64,000 nt of DNA from an uncultured Pirellulaceae bacterium (GCA_938084685.1 CALKGE010000004.1:124001-188000); one strand, 5' to 3'. Shown: positions 10,123 to 18,396, numbered from the stretch's first letter. Notes: a model not told the origin generated them from the letters alone. A program made the numbers and translations.

Positions 10123-11040
10123 TTATTTTAATCCGCCAACGATCTTGATGACATTTTCGCGCATCATGCCAAAATAAGTTTCTGCCACTGAACCTTCTGG
10201 TCCCATCGAGTCCGCATAGAGTGCTCCTGATACCTCCACTCCGGCATCTTTGGCAATCTGCCGTACCACTTGTGGGTTAATCGTCGTTTCCACAAAGATC
10301 GCTTTCACGCCGTAGCTACGAATCGAATCGACCACTTCTGCGCGGCGCTGTGGTGTGACACCGGCACCAATTTCATCTCCGGTGCTCCAACCCGCAGGAG
10401 CAGCACTTTGGAACCCGTAGGTCGTAGCAAAGTATTGAAAGGCATCATGGTGGCTGATTAGAACTCGTTTCGCACGAGGAATCTTATTTACCTCTTTTTG
10501 AATCCAGGCATGGAGACCTCGAAGTTGCGTAACGTAATAATCAGCCCGCGCATCGTACTCTGATGCATTCGCAGGATCAATCTTTTTAAGCCCCGCTGCA
10601 ATGTTGCGTACGTAAATGGCGGCATTGATAGGACTCAGCCAGGCGTGCGGATCCTGCACAATCGTACCATCTTCATCAAAATCGAGTGGTTTGACACCCT
10701 TTACGCAGGTGACCAAAGGTTTGTTAGCATCCTGGGCCAGATTCAACATCCAATCGTGCCCTTCCAGATGCCAACCGTTCTGAAAACAGATGTCCGCTTC
10801 AGCCACCAACCGGCTATCTCCAGGTTTAATCTCGTAGGTGTGAGGATCCTGTCCAGGAGCCAGCACACAATCAACCTGCCAGCGGTCGCCGCCAATTTCA
10901 CGCGTAAAATCAGCAACCTGAGTAGTACTACAAACAGCGCGAAACTGTTTTTCACCTTCACCCTGCGCCAAAACAGGCCCGGCCAGGAGGGCTGAGATCA
11001 ACAAGCTCAGGAGTCCGTTTCGTCGAAGCATTAAATACAT
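10123..11040 (-). CDS. metal ABC transporter substrate-binding protein (ZnuA/MntA-like)
   Basis: A secreted cluster A-I binding protein that delivers a divalent metal to the permease. The signal peptide spans about residues 1-25 and ends at VLAQ. Metal ligands of the family are visible: His in GQDPHTYE, His in VQDPHAWLSP, His in LISHHDAFQYF, and an acidic residue in the C-terminal lobe (probably ALYADSMG). A long helix links the two lobes. Translation may start at the ATG at 11040 or at a second ATG three codons in (MLRRNG). It is the first gene of a four-gene operon (binding protein, His-tailed protein, ATPase, permease-repressor). A palindrome lies 53 bp upstream. There is no long His-rich loop of the ZnuA type, which slightly favours Mn or Fe. 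Confidence 0.9.
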   Translation of the reverse strand: MYLMLRRNGLLSLLISALLAGPVLAQGEGEKQFRAVCSTTQVADFTREIGGDRWQVDCVLAPGQDPHTYEIKPGDSRLVAEADICFQNGWHLEGHDWMLNLAQDANKPLVTCVKGVKPLDFDEDGTIVQDPHAWLSPINAAIYVRNIAAGLKKIDPANASEYDARADYYVTQLRGLHAWIQKEVNKIPRAKRVLISHHDAFQYFATTYGFQSAAPAGWSTGDEIGAGVTPQRRAEVVDSIRSYGVKAIFVETTINPQVVRQIAKDAGVEVSGALYADSMGPEGSVAETYFGMMRENVIKIVGGLK

Positions 11041-11081
11041 TGTTCTACCGTTATAAGTATGAGTTGAGTTCTTATTAACAG

Positions 11082-11123
11082 AAAAGCAGCGATTTTTTGA
11101 CTAATCAAAAAATCGCTGCTTTT
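11082..11123 (-). terminator. perfect 19-bp inverted repeat, terminator and possible operator
   Basis: Arms at 11082-11100 and 11105-11123 are perfect reverse complements around a 4-nt loop, with A and T runs at the outer ends. This fits a bidirectional intrinsic terminator for the barrel gene that ends at 11212. Its core also matches a palindrome upstream of that gene, so a second role as operator for the binding-protein operon is plausible. Confidence 0.75.
11093..11112. promoter_or_regulatory. candidate metalloregulator operator, site 1
   Basis: Palindrome TTTTTTGA-N4-TCAAAAAA, 53 bp upstream of the binding-protein start. It matches site 2 (12173-12190) in arm sequence and spacing. A TTATAA element lies at 11051-11056, between site and start codon. 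Regulation by the DtxR-like domain encoded in this operon is inferred. Confidence 0.55.
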
Positions 11124-11211
11124 AGTGTAGCCACCGTGATTTCACAGTGTCAATTGGCTAAAAAGTAATTCTGTTAAATTGCTCGCTAAACTTCCTCCAC
11201 TGTTGGGCGGT

Positions 11212-12066
11212 TTAATGTCGGAAAATCAGCCCGGTTCCAACGAAGTAGTCGTCAGACTTGTCATTCAGTCCAAAACCTACTCGAAAATCCAGTTGCAGAT
11301 TGTTGTGAACCAGGTAGGTAAATCCACCATTCATATAGTGCTCAACCGGCTCGGTATCAGCTCCGTCTGGAATCAAACAGTACCATTCGTAATAGCCACC
11401 AAGCCGGTCCGATAGACTCTTACCGATCGCCACAGATTGTGAGAATTCTGAATAAGCATCTCCGGTTTGCCCGTCGACGGCACGGTTCCATTGAGTTTGT
11501 CCGGCAAGGGACCAATCGTCATCCAGTGCCCAGGAATAAATGTAATTAAACCCTGGCAATGCGTCTCCAGCACTGAATACATCGTCACCTGAGGGCACCG
11601 TCGATTGCAGTACCAAAGCGGTTTCCGGCAACACTCCATCCTGAGGCGTCAATGCAATCTTGACTCCCAAGTACAGATCTTCTCCTCCGGACGTTACTGT
11701 TTCTACAGCACCTGTGGTTTCATAGACATCACCGTAGTTATAGGCAATTCGCAATTCTAGCCATTCGGCATACATTCCAATTCGCCACAATGTCTCGGGA
11801 TACGAATGGCTTTTGGTCCGAGTCGTTCCATCATTGTCGTAGGAATAGGTATACCCCATTTCAAGTTGCTTTACTCCCAGTCCGACAGTCGTCGACGACT
11901 CGGTGTAGTCCGGACGGTCACCAATCAAAGGTTCGTCCATGGATGCTGGTCCGCCTACCGCATCACTTCCATTCCAGGTGAACAAGGTTCCCCGGTTCCT
12001 AAGATCCTGCGCCGATAGATCCGCTATCGTTCCGATGCACAGCAACAGGCAGAACAAGATTTTCAT
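11212..12066 (-). CDS. outer-membrane beta-barrel, MetA/transporter-like
   Basis: A secreted beta-barrel-like protein of 284 residues from the ATG at 12066. I chose this start because MKILFCLLLCIGTIADLSAQ is a clean signal peptide. In-frame upstream ATG (12096) and TTG (12105) codons would put charged residues before it. The mature chain has alternating aromatic/polar strands (QLEMGYTYSYDND, LRIAYNYGDVYE, AGQTQWNRA, GYYEWYCLIP) and ends in GTGLIFRH. The pattern and the RPDYTESSTTV start resemble the phenol-degradation MetA-like transporter family. It lies upstream of the metal operon in the same direction and carries a matching palindrome in its promoter region. A role as a metal-regulated outer-membrane channel is inferred. 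Confidence 0.75.
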   Translation of the reverse strand: MKILFCLLLCIGTIADLSAQDLRNRGTLFTWNGSDAVGGPASMDEPLIGDRPDYTESSTTVGLGVKQLEMGYTYSYDNDGTTRTKSHSYPETLWRIGMYAEWLELRIAYNYGDVYETTGAVETVTSGGEDLYLGVKIALTPQDGVLPETALVLQSTVPSGDDVFSAGDALPGFNYIYSWALDDDWSLAGQTQWNRAVDGQTGDAYSEFSQSVAIGKSLSDRLGGYYEWYCLIPDGADTEPVEHYMNGGFTYLVHNNLQLDFRVGFGLNDKSDDYFVGTGLIFRH

Positions 12067-12172
12067 CGATTTATTTTTCACCAGTCCGCATCCCATTAAA
12101 GACAAATCAGTAACAAGCCTATTGATAGACGGTAGAATAGACTCTCCTACCTTATAACGTCGGTATATTTAC

Positions 12173-12190
12173 TTTTTGATCAATCAAAAA
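12173..12190. promoter_or_regulatory. candidate metalloregulator operator, site 2
   Basis: TTTTTGATCAATCAAAAA, a palindrome with 7-bp arms and a 4-nt centre, about 107 bp upstream of the barrel-protein ATG. Arms and spacing equal those of site 1 at 11093-11112. A CTACC-TTATAA stretch at 12147-12157 resembles the one near site 1 (11045-11056), suggesting two co-regulated promoters. Confidence 0.55.
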
Positions 12191-12302
12191 CATCGCATGA
12201 AATCGGTGTAAATCACGTCACCATTTTTCCACCAATTCGCACCAAGCCTCACAATCGTTACAACTGGACTAATCTCTGATCCCTCAGGGCACTACGGAAT
12301 TT

Positions 12303-12863
12303 ATGTCACTAACCTACTTCAAACGGTACCAGATGGAACTGGAGCTCCAACAAATGGTGACTCCAACTCCGGAGCTCCCACCGGGCTACCGCTTTGTACC
12401 CTGGTGTGATGACGATCTGAATAAACATGCCGAAATCAAGTTCCTTAGTTTCCGTAACGAGATTGATGCCAACGTCTTCAGTTGTTTTCGGGAACGTGAG
12501 GGATGCCAGCGTTTGTTGCGCGAGATTACTTCACGCAGCAACTTTCTTCCGGATGCAACCTGGATGCTCGAATACGAATCTGCTCCCGGGGAAGGCCCTC
12601 AGGTGGTCGGTACCATTCAGGCGTTGGTCGATCATCAACAGCGTGGCGCGATCCAGAACATCGGAATTCATCCGGATCACCGGGATCAAGGGCTGGGAAC
12701 ATCCCTGTTGTTCAAGTGTCTGATATATATCAAGGCACGTGGTTTACAACGCGTCATGCTTGAAGTAACCTCACAAAACATCGGTGCCTTACGGTTGTAC
12801 AAACGACTTGGCTTCCGCATCATAAGAACAGTATATAAACCTGCTCCGGTTACCACTTTTTAA
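12303..12863 (+). CDS. GNAT family N-acetyltransferase
   Basis: A 186-residue acetyltransferase of the GNAT fold that transfers acetyl from acetyl-CoA to an unknown amine. The core is in the C-terminal half. A strand (VVGTIQALVD) is followed by the acetyl-CoA pyrophosphate-binding motif A (IQNIGIHPDHRDQGLGTSLL, with RDQGLG as the R/Q-x-x-G-x-G/A signature). Then comes the terminal MLEVTSQNIGALRLYKRLGFR, a classic motif B. The N-terminal ~90 residues are a less conserved extension. It ends 6 nt before the first M16 gene and is probably co-transcribed with it. Confidence 0.9.
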   Translation: MSLTYFKRYQMELELQQMVTPTPELPPGYRFVPWCDDDLNKHAEIKFLSFRNEIDANVFSCFREREGCQRLLREITSRSNFLPDATWMLEYESAPGEGPQVVGTIQALVDHQQRGAIQNIGIHPDHRDQGLGTSLLFKCLIYIKARGLQRVMLEVTSQNIGALRLYKRLGFRIIRTVYKPAPVTTF

Positions 12864-12869
12864 TCCACT

Positions 12870-14126
12870 GTGTCAGACATCATTCACACTCATCGCCTTC
12901 CCAATGGACTCACTTTGCTGATGCAGTCCATGCCATGGCTGGAATCTGCTGCCCTCAGCATTCTTGTCCCAGCCGGCAGCCAGCGCGATCCGATTGGACT
13001 GGCGGGGCTGGCAGGCTTCACGGCAGAAATGGTGCAGCGCGGTTGTGGCGAATACAACAGCCGTGAATTCGTGGACGAACTGGATCGATTGGGAGTTGCA
13101 CGCTCGGCTTCAGTCACAAACGATCACACTCGATTCAGTGCAGCCGTCCCGGCTTTCCGCCTGATGGAGACGCTCGCGCTATACAGCAAACTTATCCAGG
13201 CCCCGCGACTGCCTGCGGACCAACTGGAAGACAGCCGCATGGTCGCCATCCAGGAACTCCTGGCAATGGAAGACGACCTCGCTCAAAAACTGATGCGTGA
13301 ACTGCGTCAACGTCTCTATCCGGACCCATATGGTCGTAGCAGCACAGGAACGCTCGAATCCGTTCAGACCATAACCTATCAGAACGTTGCTGACCATGTT
13401 TCCCAGTACTATGTTCCGGATAACGCCATCATCAGCGTTGCGGGGAATATCGAGTTCGACGAAGTCATCGACACCGTTGAGCGGTTATTTGGAAACTGGC
13501 AGGGAAACATCGGGATTCAACTTGTCGAAAAGCCGCCACCACCGGGCCATCATCATATTGAACACGAATCCAGTCAGACTCAGATTGGTATCGTCTACCC
13601 CAGTGTCCCCTATTCGCACTCGGACTTTTTCCTCGCTCGCAGTGCCGTTGGCGTCTTGAGTGACGGCATGAGTTCACGACTGTTCACAGAAGTCCGCGAG
13701 AAACGAGGGCTTTGCTATACCGTCTATGCCATGTGCCATACGGTCAAGGAGTACGGCTGCGTTCTGGCCTATGCAGGAACGACGACAGAGCGAGCCCAGG
13801 AGACATTGGATGTCATGCTCGCTGAAATCAAAAAACTGCAGCAGGGCGTATTCGATGACGAGCTCGTGCGACTGAAAGCTCGCCTTAAGACGGGGCTGAT
13901 CATGCAACAGGAAAGCAGCAGCTCACGAAGTGTTTCCATGGCCTCGGACTGGCATTTACTTGGTCGTGTACGTCCCCTGGAAGAACTTTCTGATTTACTC
14001 AATCAGGTCGATACACCGTCGATCAATCAGTATCTGGCCGCAAATCCTCCCGGACAGTTCAAGGTGGTCACGCTGGGCCAGCAAACTCTGAATACTTCCG
14101 CCGTAAACGGAGGCAGTCATGAGTGA
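12870..14126 (+). CDS. M16 family peptidase homologue, probably non-catalytic subunit
   Basis: A 418-residue insulinase-like (M16) protein starting with GTG at 12870. It has the two-lobe layout of the family, with an N-terminal LPNGLTLL start and a C-terminal lobe with EVREKRGLCYTVYA (R/Y pair of the substrate-binding region). The zinc motif HxxEH expected near residues 45-60 is missing: the stretch reads AGFTAEMVQRGCGEY. This is normal for the non-catalytic partner in paired bacterial M16B enzymes. The ATG of the catalytic partner overlaps its end by 8 nt, so the two are translationally coupled and likely form a heterodimer. Confidence 0.9.
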   Translation: MSDIIHTHRLPNGLTLLMQSMPWLESAALSILVPAGSQRDPIGLAGLAGFTAEMVQRGCGEYNSREFVDELDRLGVARSASVTNDHTRFSAAVPAFRLMETLALYSKLIQAPRLPADQLEDSRMVAIQELLAMEDDLAQKLMRELRQRLYPDPYGRSSTGTLESVQTITYQNVADHVSQYYVPDNAIISVAGNIEFDEVIDTVERLFGNWQGNIGIQLVEKPPPPGHHHIEHESSQTQIGIVYPSVPYSHSDFFLARSAVGVLSDGMSSRLFTEVREKRGLCYTVYAMCHTVKEYGCVLAYAGTTTERAQETLDVMLAEIKKLQQGVFDDELVRLKARLKTGLIMQQESSSSRSVSMASDWHLLGRVRPLEELSDLLNQVDTPSINQYLAANPPGQFKVVTLGQQTLNTSAVNGGSHE

Positions 14127-15360
14127 AGTCACCTTTCGTACGCATACGCTGAATAACGGGCTCCAGGTAATCGCGGAATGCAATCCGCACGCATACAGCA
14201 CCGGAATAGCATACTTTGTCAAAACCGGAGCCCGGGATGAAACGGAAGAGATTTCCGGCGTCAGTCACTTTCTGGAGCACATGGTGTTTAAGGGGACGCC
14301 CAGCCGCACAGCGGAACAGGTCAACCAGCAACTTGACGACATTGGCTCACAAAGCAATGCCTTTACCTCGGAAGAGGAGACAGTCTATTACTGTGCCGTT
14401 CTGCCCGAATACCAACTGGAAGCGGTGGAGCTGCTGAGCGACATCATGCGGCCTCTGCTTCGCCAGGATGATTTCGACACGGAGAAGCAGGTTATTCTGG
14501 AAGAGATTGCGAAGTATGACGATCAGCCTCCCTTCGGCGCCCATGAAAAAGCACTCGCCCTGCACTTCGCAGGTCACCCACTAGGAAAATCGGTCCTTGG
14601 TACTCGTGAAACAGTTTCTGCTCTGACGCGCGAGCAAATGCTGGAGTACTTCAACCGGCGCTACAGTTCTGGCAACATCGTCCTGGCCATGGCGGGCAAT
14701 GTCGACTTCGACACCGTCATCAAACAGCTCGAAATCCAGGTAGGTCACTGGGAGAACTACCCGACCCAGCGAGACACGCCGCGAGCCAAACCCAATTCCG
14801 GATTTTACTCGATTGAAAAACCAGCTGCTCATCAGCAGTACATCATTCAAATCTGCAACGGTCCAGCGGCGGAGGACGACAATCGGTATGCCAGTCGTTT
14901 ACTGGGGCTGATCTTCGGTGACGAAAACAACAGTCGGCTCTTCTGGGAATTAATCGACACCGGCAAAGCGGAGTATGCCGTTGTCGAACCGACAGAATAT
15001 CAGGGAACAGGAATCTTTCTTTCCTATTTATGCTGCCAGCCGGAGAGCACGTCGGAGATACTCGAGCTTTACCAGCGGCTGGCCACGGAGATCCAGCAGC
15101 ATGGCGTGACCCAGCAGGAACTGGAGCTTGCCAAGAGTAAAGTCTGCTCGCATATTGTTCTGCGAGCGGAACGTGCGGCCAGCCGCATGTTCGGAATTGG
15201 CAACAACTGGGTGCAGCGTGGGGAATATGCTTCCGTCAAAGAATCGATCAATCGTTTTCAAAAAGTAACGGTCCGCGACATTGCAGAAGTTTTAGAGAAA
15301 TATCCGTTAACCGAGTGTACCTCGGTTGCCATTGGACCGACAAAAATAGAACATAAATAG
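14119..15360 (+). CDS. M16 family zinc metallopeptidase, catalytic subunit
   Basis: A 413-residue M16B peptidase with the inverted zinc-binding motif HFLEH in VSHFLEHMVFKGT (about residues 53-57). The downstream acidic ligand is in the EEIAKYDDQP region. The protein keeps both roughly 200-residue lobes. It should degrade peptides, possibly signal peptides or small proteins, together with the preceding HxxEH-less homologue. It is followed after 63 nt by ndk and is probably in the same transcript. Confidence 0.93.
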   Translation: MSEVTFRTHTLNNGLQVIAECNPHAYSTGIAYFVKTGARDETEEISGVSHFLEHMVFKGTPSRTAEQVNQQLDDIGSQSNAFTSEEETVYYCAVLPEYQLEAVELLSDIMRPLLRQDDFDTEKQVILEEIAKYDDQPPFGAHEKALALHFAGHPLGKSVLGTRETVSALTREQMLEYFNRRYSSGNIVLAMAGNVDFDTVIKQLEIQVGHWENYPTQRDTPRAKPNSGFYSIEKPAAHQQYIIQICNGPAAEDDNRYASRLLGLIFGDENNSRLFWELIDTGKAEYAVVEPTEYQGTGIFLSYLCCQPESTSEILELYQRLATEIQQHGVTQQELELAKSKVCSHIVLRAERAASRMFGIGNNWVQRGEYASVKESINRFQKVTVRDIAEVLEKYPLTECTSVAIGPTKIEHK

Positions 15361-15423
15361 GGACGAATGACGTCCCGAACTATCCTTGCCCAACAGGCTC
15401 GATCAACAGGAATAAAACTTAAA

Positions 15424-15882
15424 ATGGAAAGATCCCTCGTCTTATTAAAACCGGACTGTGTCCAACGTCGCCTCATGGGCGAAATCATCACGCGCTTTGA
15501 AAACAAAGGGCTCAATATTATTGGCATGAAGATGCTGCAAGTTACGCCGGAAATGGCCCGGCAGCATTATGCAGAGCATGTGGAGAAACCTTTTTACCCG
15601 GGACTGGAAGCCTTCATCACGGGCGGTCCGATTGTGGCCATGTGCATTGAAGGGATTGATGTCATTCAGGTTGTTCGCGACATGCTGGGAGCCACCAATG
15701 GTCGAAATGCTGCACCAGGTACAGTGCGAGGAGACTACAGTGCCAGTCGGCAAATGAATCTGGTACACGCCTCAGATGGCCCAGAAGCAGCCGTAAGGGA
15801 ACTAGATCTCTATTTCGATCCAGCCGAACTCTGCCCTAACGAACCAACGCTAACTCCCTGGCTGAAAGCAGCGGACGAATAA
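15424..15882 (+). CDS. ndk: nucleoside diphosphate kinase
   Basis: Exchanges the gamma phosphate between nucleoside tri- and diphosphates through a phosphohistidine. The catalytic His115 is in NLVHASD, the Kpn-loop region is FYPGLEAFITGGP, and the N-terminus MERSLVLLKPDCVQRRLMG is typical. I use the ATG at 15424. The frame opens further upstream to 15367, but those 19 residues have no counterpart in the family. The length of 152 residues is normal. A hairpin terminator follows at 15914. Confidence 0.96.
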   Translation: MERSLVLLKPDCVQRRLMGEIITRFENKGLNIIGMKMLQVTPEMARQHYAEHVEKPFYPGLEAFITGGPIVAMCIEGIDVIQVVRDMLGATNGRNAAPGTVRGDYSASRQMNLVHASDGPEAAVRELDLYFDPAELCPNEPTLTPWLKAADE

Positions 15883-15913
15883 TCGTCGCCAGCAGCAGCA
15901 AATCGGATCCACC

Positions 15914-15957
15914 AAACTCCACGGTCGAACGAGCAAGTTCGACAGCGGAGTTTTTTC
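15914..15957 (+). terminator. intrinsic terminator after ndk
   Basis: An imperfect stem pairs AAACTCC and GGTCGAAC with GTTCGAC and GGAGTTT around a short loop, followed by a six-T run. It lies 31 nt after the ndk stop and closes the M16-ndk transcript. Confidence 0.85.
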
Positions 15958-16250
15958 TATGAGTCCATGCTGAGAACTTACAAAGTTTACTCACAAAAAC
16001 AACGCGAACCAATATCTGTGGCCATGCTGTGGCGATATTGGCGTAATGTGCATACGAAGCACGATTGCAACGCCGGTTTTCACCAAGTTACCTGATCTCC
16101 CATAAGAAATCGCCCGCCTACTTCTTACGGTTTTCATAAGATCACGTCTCTTTATCCCGCGCGGAGCCGATTCTGATTTGCCATGTATTCCGAATTGCAG
16201 TAGGACACTATCATTTGCCGACGTTTCGAAACATTCTGTTCCCAGCTTAG
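15958..16250. other. intergenic region upstream of the AbiEi antitoxin gene
   Basis: No gene is visible. An inverted repeat CCAATATC/GATATTGG (16009-16016 and 16034-16041, loop of 17) lies in the middle and could be an operator or a small hairpin. AbiEi-type antitoxins often bind inverted repeats in their own promoter, but the link here is speculative. Confidence 0.4.
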
Positions 16251-16865
16251 ATGAGTCAAAAAACGCAAAGAAACTACGACCAAGCGCTGCTGGGCCTCGT
16301 CCGTAAAAGCGGAATCATACGATCGAGGGACCTCGGCGAGCATCAAATTCCCCGGATCTATCTGAGTCGGCTCTGCGAGAAAGGGCTGCTTAAGAGAATG
16401 TCTCGGGGCCTCTACACGCTGCCAGATCAAGACTTCGGATCGCACGAGCAATTGGCAGAAATCTGCCATCGTGTGCCGCACGGAGTGATTGCACTTCTTT
16501 CGGCACTCGAGTTCCACGAACTAACAACTCAGACTCCGAGCTTCATCTGGATGGCGATCGACCACAAGGCGCGACTGCCGAAGATCGATTATCCGCCAAT
16601 TCGCTTCGTTCGATTCTCCGACCGCATGCTTGAATTCGGAGTCGTCAAGTCGAAAACAAACAATGCAACGATTCGAGTCTATTCGCCTGCCAAGACCGTT
16701 GCCGACTGTTTCCGATTTCGCAACAAAATTGGCCTGGACATAGCAATCAAAGCACTACGCGACTGCCGCCGTCAAAAAGCCGCGACCGTGGATGAAATCT
16801 GGGAAGCGGCGAAAGTCTGCCGAATGACGACCGTCATGAAACCTTACATGGAAGCGATTTCATGA
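16251..16865 (+). CDS. AbiEi-type antitoxin (type IV toxin-antitoxin)
   Basis: A 204-residue protein with an N-terminal winged-helix domain (GIIRSRDLGEHQIPRIYLSR, then GLLKRMSRGLYTLP at about residues 43-56). This is the hallmark of AbiEi_4 antitoxins. The C-terminal part contains the conserved YSPAKTVADCFRFRNKIG segment. Such proteins repress their own operon and counteract an AbiEii nucleotidyltransferase toxin. The partner gene should follow, and indeed an ATG overlaps the stop (ATGA), but it is cut short after 36 codons. The antitoxin itself looks intact. Codon use is somewhat different from the housekeeping genes before it, in keeping with transfer. Confidence 0.85.
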   Translation: MSQKTQRNYDQALLGLVRKSGIIRSRDLGEHQIPRIYLSRLCEKGLLKRMSRGLYTLPDQDFGSHEQLAEICHRVPHGVIALLSALEFHELTTQTPSFIWMAIDHKARLPKIDYPPIRFVRFSDRMLEFGVVKSKTNNATIRVYSPAKTVADCFRFRNKIGLDIAIKALRDCRRQKAATVDEIWEAAKVCRMTTVMKPYMEAIS

Positions 16866-16972
16866 GCCCGAAGAACAGACAATGGAACGCATTTGCCAGT
16901 AAGCTGCAATCGGACCAATCGCTGGAGCAAGTTGTCACGGCGATCGCCGACTTCGTCGTACCATGTCTTTAG
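16862..16972 (+). pseudogene. truncated partner of AbiEi (AbiEii-like toxin stump)
   Basis: Starts at the ATG that overlaps the antitoxin stop (ATGA) and runs only 36 codons before TAG at 16970-16972. The peptide (MSPKNRQWNAFASKL, then LEQVVTAIADFVVP) resembles the N-terminus of nucleotidyltransferase AbiEii-family partners. The rest of the toxin is not found downstream. The next coding trace belongs to an unrelated TOTE primase, so the toxin was probably lost by deletion. Confidence 0.6.
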
Positions 16973-17079
16973 GCGATGAGGTCAGGAATAGAATTCAATG
17001 CTGTTTGGCGGAGCGGGACCTGGATTCAGGAAACACAAGAAACTTGATGACCCTACCATGCTTCAAGGCAGCGTAAACG

Positions 17080-17462
17080 ATCGATCGCCACCCAACAAGA
17101 AGATCACTCTTTTCCGTTCGCTTTTTCGGGGACGCAAAGACGTCTATCCTCGCCGTTTTGAGAGCCGTACTACAGGGAAAACCGGTTACTCGCCAGTATG
17201 CAACAATCAATGGGTGTTGGGGATCTGCGAAAGGCCTTGCGTCATATGTACGAATTGCCAACATCGCGTGTTGCTTCCTGTCACGGACGACGTGATCCAT
17301 AGCCACCTTACGAGGAAAGACAGGCGAGCAAGTATTTTTGTCGCTGGTGTCTATTCAATGCTGGAAGAGACCTGCTTCTTTCTGGCCATCGATCTCAACA
17401 AGGCCGATTGGCAAGACTGTAGTGGCAACATGGAAGTGAAGCTGTTTGGGCTTTGCGTTTAG
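17080..17462 (+). pseudogene. fragment of TOTE conflict-system primase (archaeo-eukaryotic primase domain)
   Basis: An open frame whose translation from about 17080 carries the strongly conserved start of the TOTE-type primase. Segments seen are LFRSLFRGRKDVYPRRFES, GKTGYSPVCNNQWV, GICERPCVICTNC, LPVTDDVIHSHL, and the catalytic-strand region ETCFFLAIDLNKADW. Intact members are parts of very large multi-domain proteins with helicase and nuclease domains, found in conflict (defence) islands. Here the frame ends at 17462, and I see no helicase or nuclease part nearby. The frame opens at 16998, but the first ~28 residues have no family match. It is therefore a remnant, not a working gene. Confidence 0.75.
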
Positions 17463-17896
17463 ACCTGTAGCACTAACCAATGAACAGGACCACCAAAGCT
17501 CTGGACGGGGTTCAATCATTGCGTCGGTGTGCATAGACGCCGGATATGGAAGCGTAATTCACCTTGCATCGCTTGAAAGAGGCGACGGGAGTTGAACTCG
17601 CTAAATGGTTTTGGAACAATGCCTTACGGAAGATGAGGCTCAAAGACAGCGCGATTTGGATGGCGGTTTGAACTGGCAGCGAACGTCAAGAAAACAGCTT
17701 AAACCTTTGCATATCAATGACAAAGCCCTTTGACCTGTTGGCCAAAGGGCTTGTTTCTAAAACTAATCGGGGCGACAAGACACGGTTAGAACTTTTTCTG
17801 GCTTCCGTCGCCGAGTGAGAGGGCAATGTCGTGCGGCTGGTGATGGCGGCGTGACAAGGAGGCGATTGACTCGTGATGCAAATAACGCCATGAAGT
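17463..17896. other. non-coding or decayed stretch
   Basis: No intact gene. A 36-codon open piece without a start (about 17557-17667) and the hairpin repeat at 17722 are the only structure visible. The composition and many stops in all frames fit decayed mobile or defence DNA. Confidence 0.5.
17722..17779. repeat. degenerate copy of the tRNA-Pro 3' end and terminator
   Basis: 58 nt that align with 18533-18590 at roughly 44 of 58 positions. The alignment includes the whole hairpin (AAAGCCCTT to AAGGGCTT) and runs on into the first bases that, in the other copy, are the tRNA-Pro 3' end. It could be a trace of site-specific integration at the tRNA, or simply a second terminator of the same type. 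Confidence 0.5.
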
Positions 17897-18217
17897 TCAC
17901 TCCTTCAAGTCAACACCCTCGGGTTTTCCTGCGCCGATTCTTGGCAACGGCTTTCGAATTATCGACCCAAGGAGTACCAACACTGCCGCAACAGAGGCTG
18001 AATAAACAGAGATGCCGGACATTGCGCAGAACACTCCAAGCAAGATATTTCCTCTGACTTGCCAAGACACAGGCGTCATCTTCAAGAACAACTGCTTCCA
18101 AGTTTCCAGTAAATCGAATGTCGGCATAGCTACCGACTCAAAGGCGATGAAGAGTGACGCCCAGACAATGAACACTCCAGCAGTTGTTGCACACCACCAA
18201 TAGAAAAACGCTCTCAC
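17897..18217 (-). CDS. small membrane protein, unknown
   Basis: I do not recognise the family. The 106-residue protein has two strong hydrophobic segments (about residues 8-28 and 57-86) and a basic, proline-rich tail. It starts with GTG at 18217, which overlaps the TGA of the preceding small gene (GTGA), the pattern of translational coupling. It may be a resident of the decayed island. The prediction is tentative because of small size and lack of recognisable relatives. Confidence 0.4.
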   Translation of the reverse strand: MRAFFYWWCATTAGVFIVWASLFIAFESVAMPTFDLLETWKQLFLKMTPVSWQVRGNILLGVFCAMSGISVYSASVAAVLVLLGSIIRKPLPRIGAGKPEGVDLKE

Positions 18218-18396
18218 GCAATCCTCCGCTTTTCTTCCAAATCACTTCTTGGGTTCTTCCAGATACTCCTGTGCCATTTTAGCCACCGGCGATCATCCGG
18301 CTTGTCCGTATCGCCGTCGCTTTTCTCGCTCATGCCGAACATCGTGGTCGCCTTTGGGCTAGCCAACATTCTACTAAACCGGATTTCAGAAAGCAT
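18214..18396 (-). CDS. small soluble protein, unknown
   Basis: A 60-residue or shorter product. A more likely start is one of the inner methionines giving MSEKSDGDTDKPDDRR. The sequence is charged and ends with KNPRSDLEEKRRIA. Its stop overlaps the GTG of the small membrane protein gene downstream. Neither resembles a family I know, so this may be a chance open frame. Confidence 0.3.
   Translation of the reverse strand: MLSEIRFSRMLASPKATTMFGMSEKSDGDTDKPDDRRWLKWHRSIWKNPRSDLEEKRRIA

Noticed and set aside
16995..17306. Minus-strand frame over the TOTE fragment
   Set aside because: The plus strand carries clear primase motifs, so this is its shadow.
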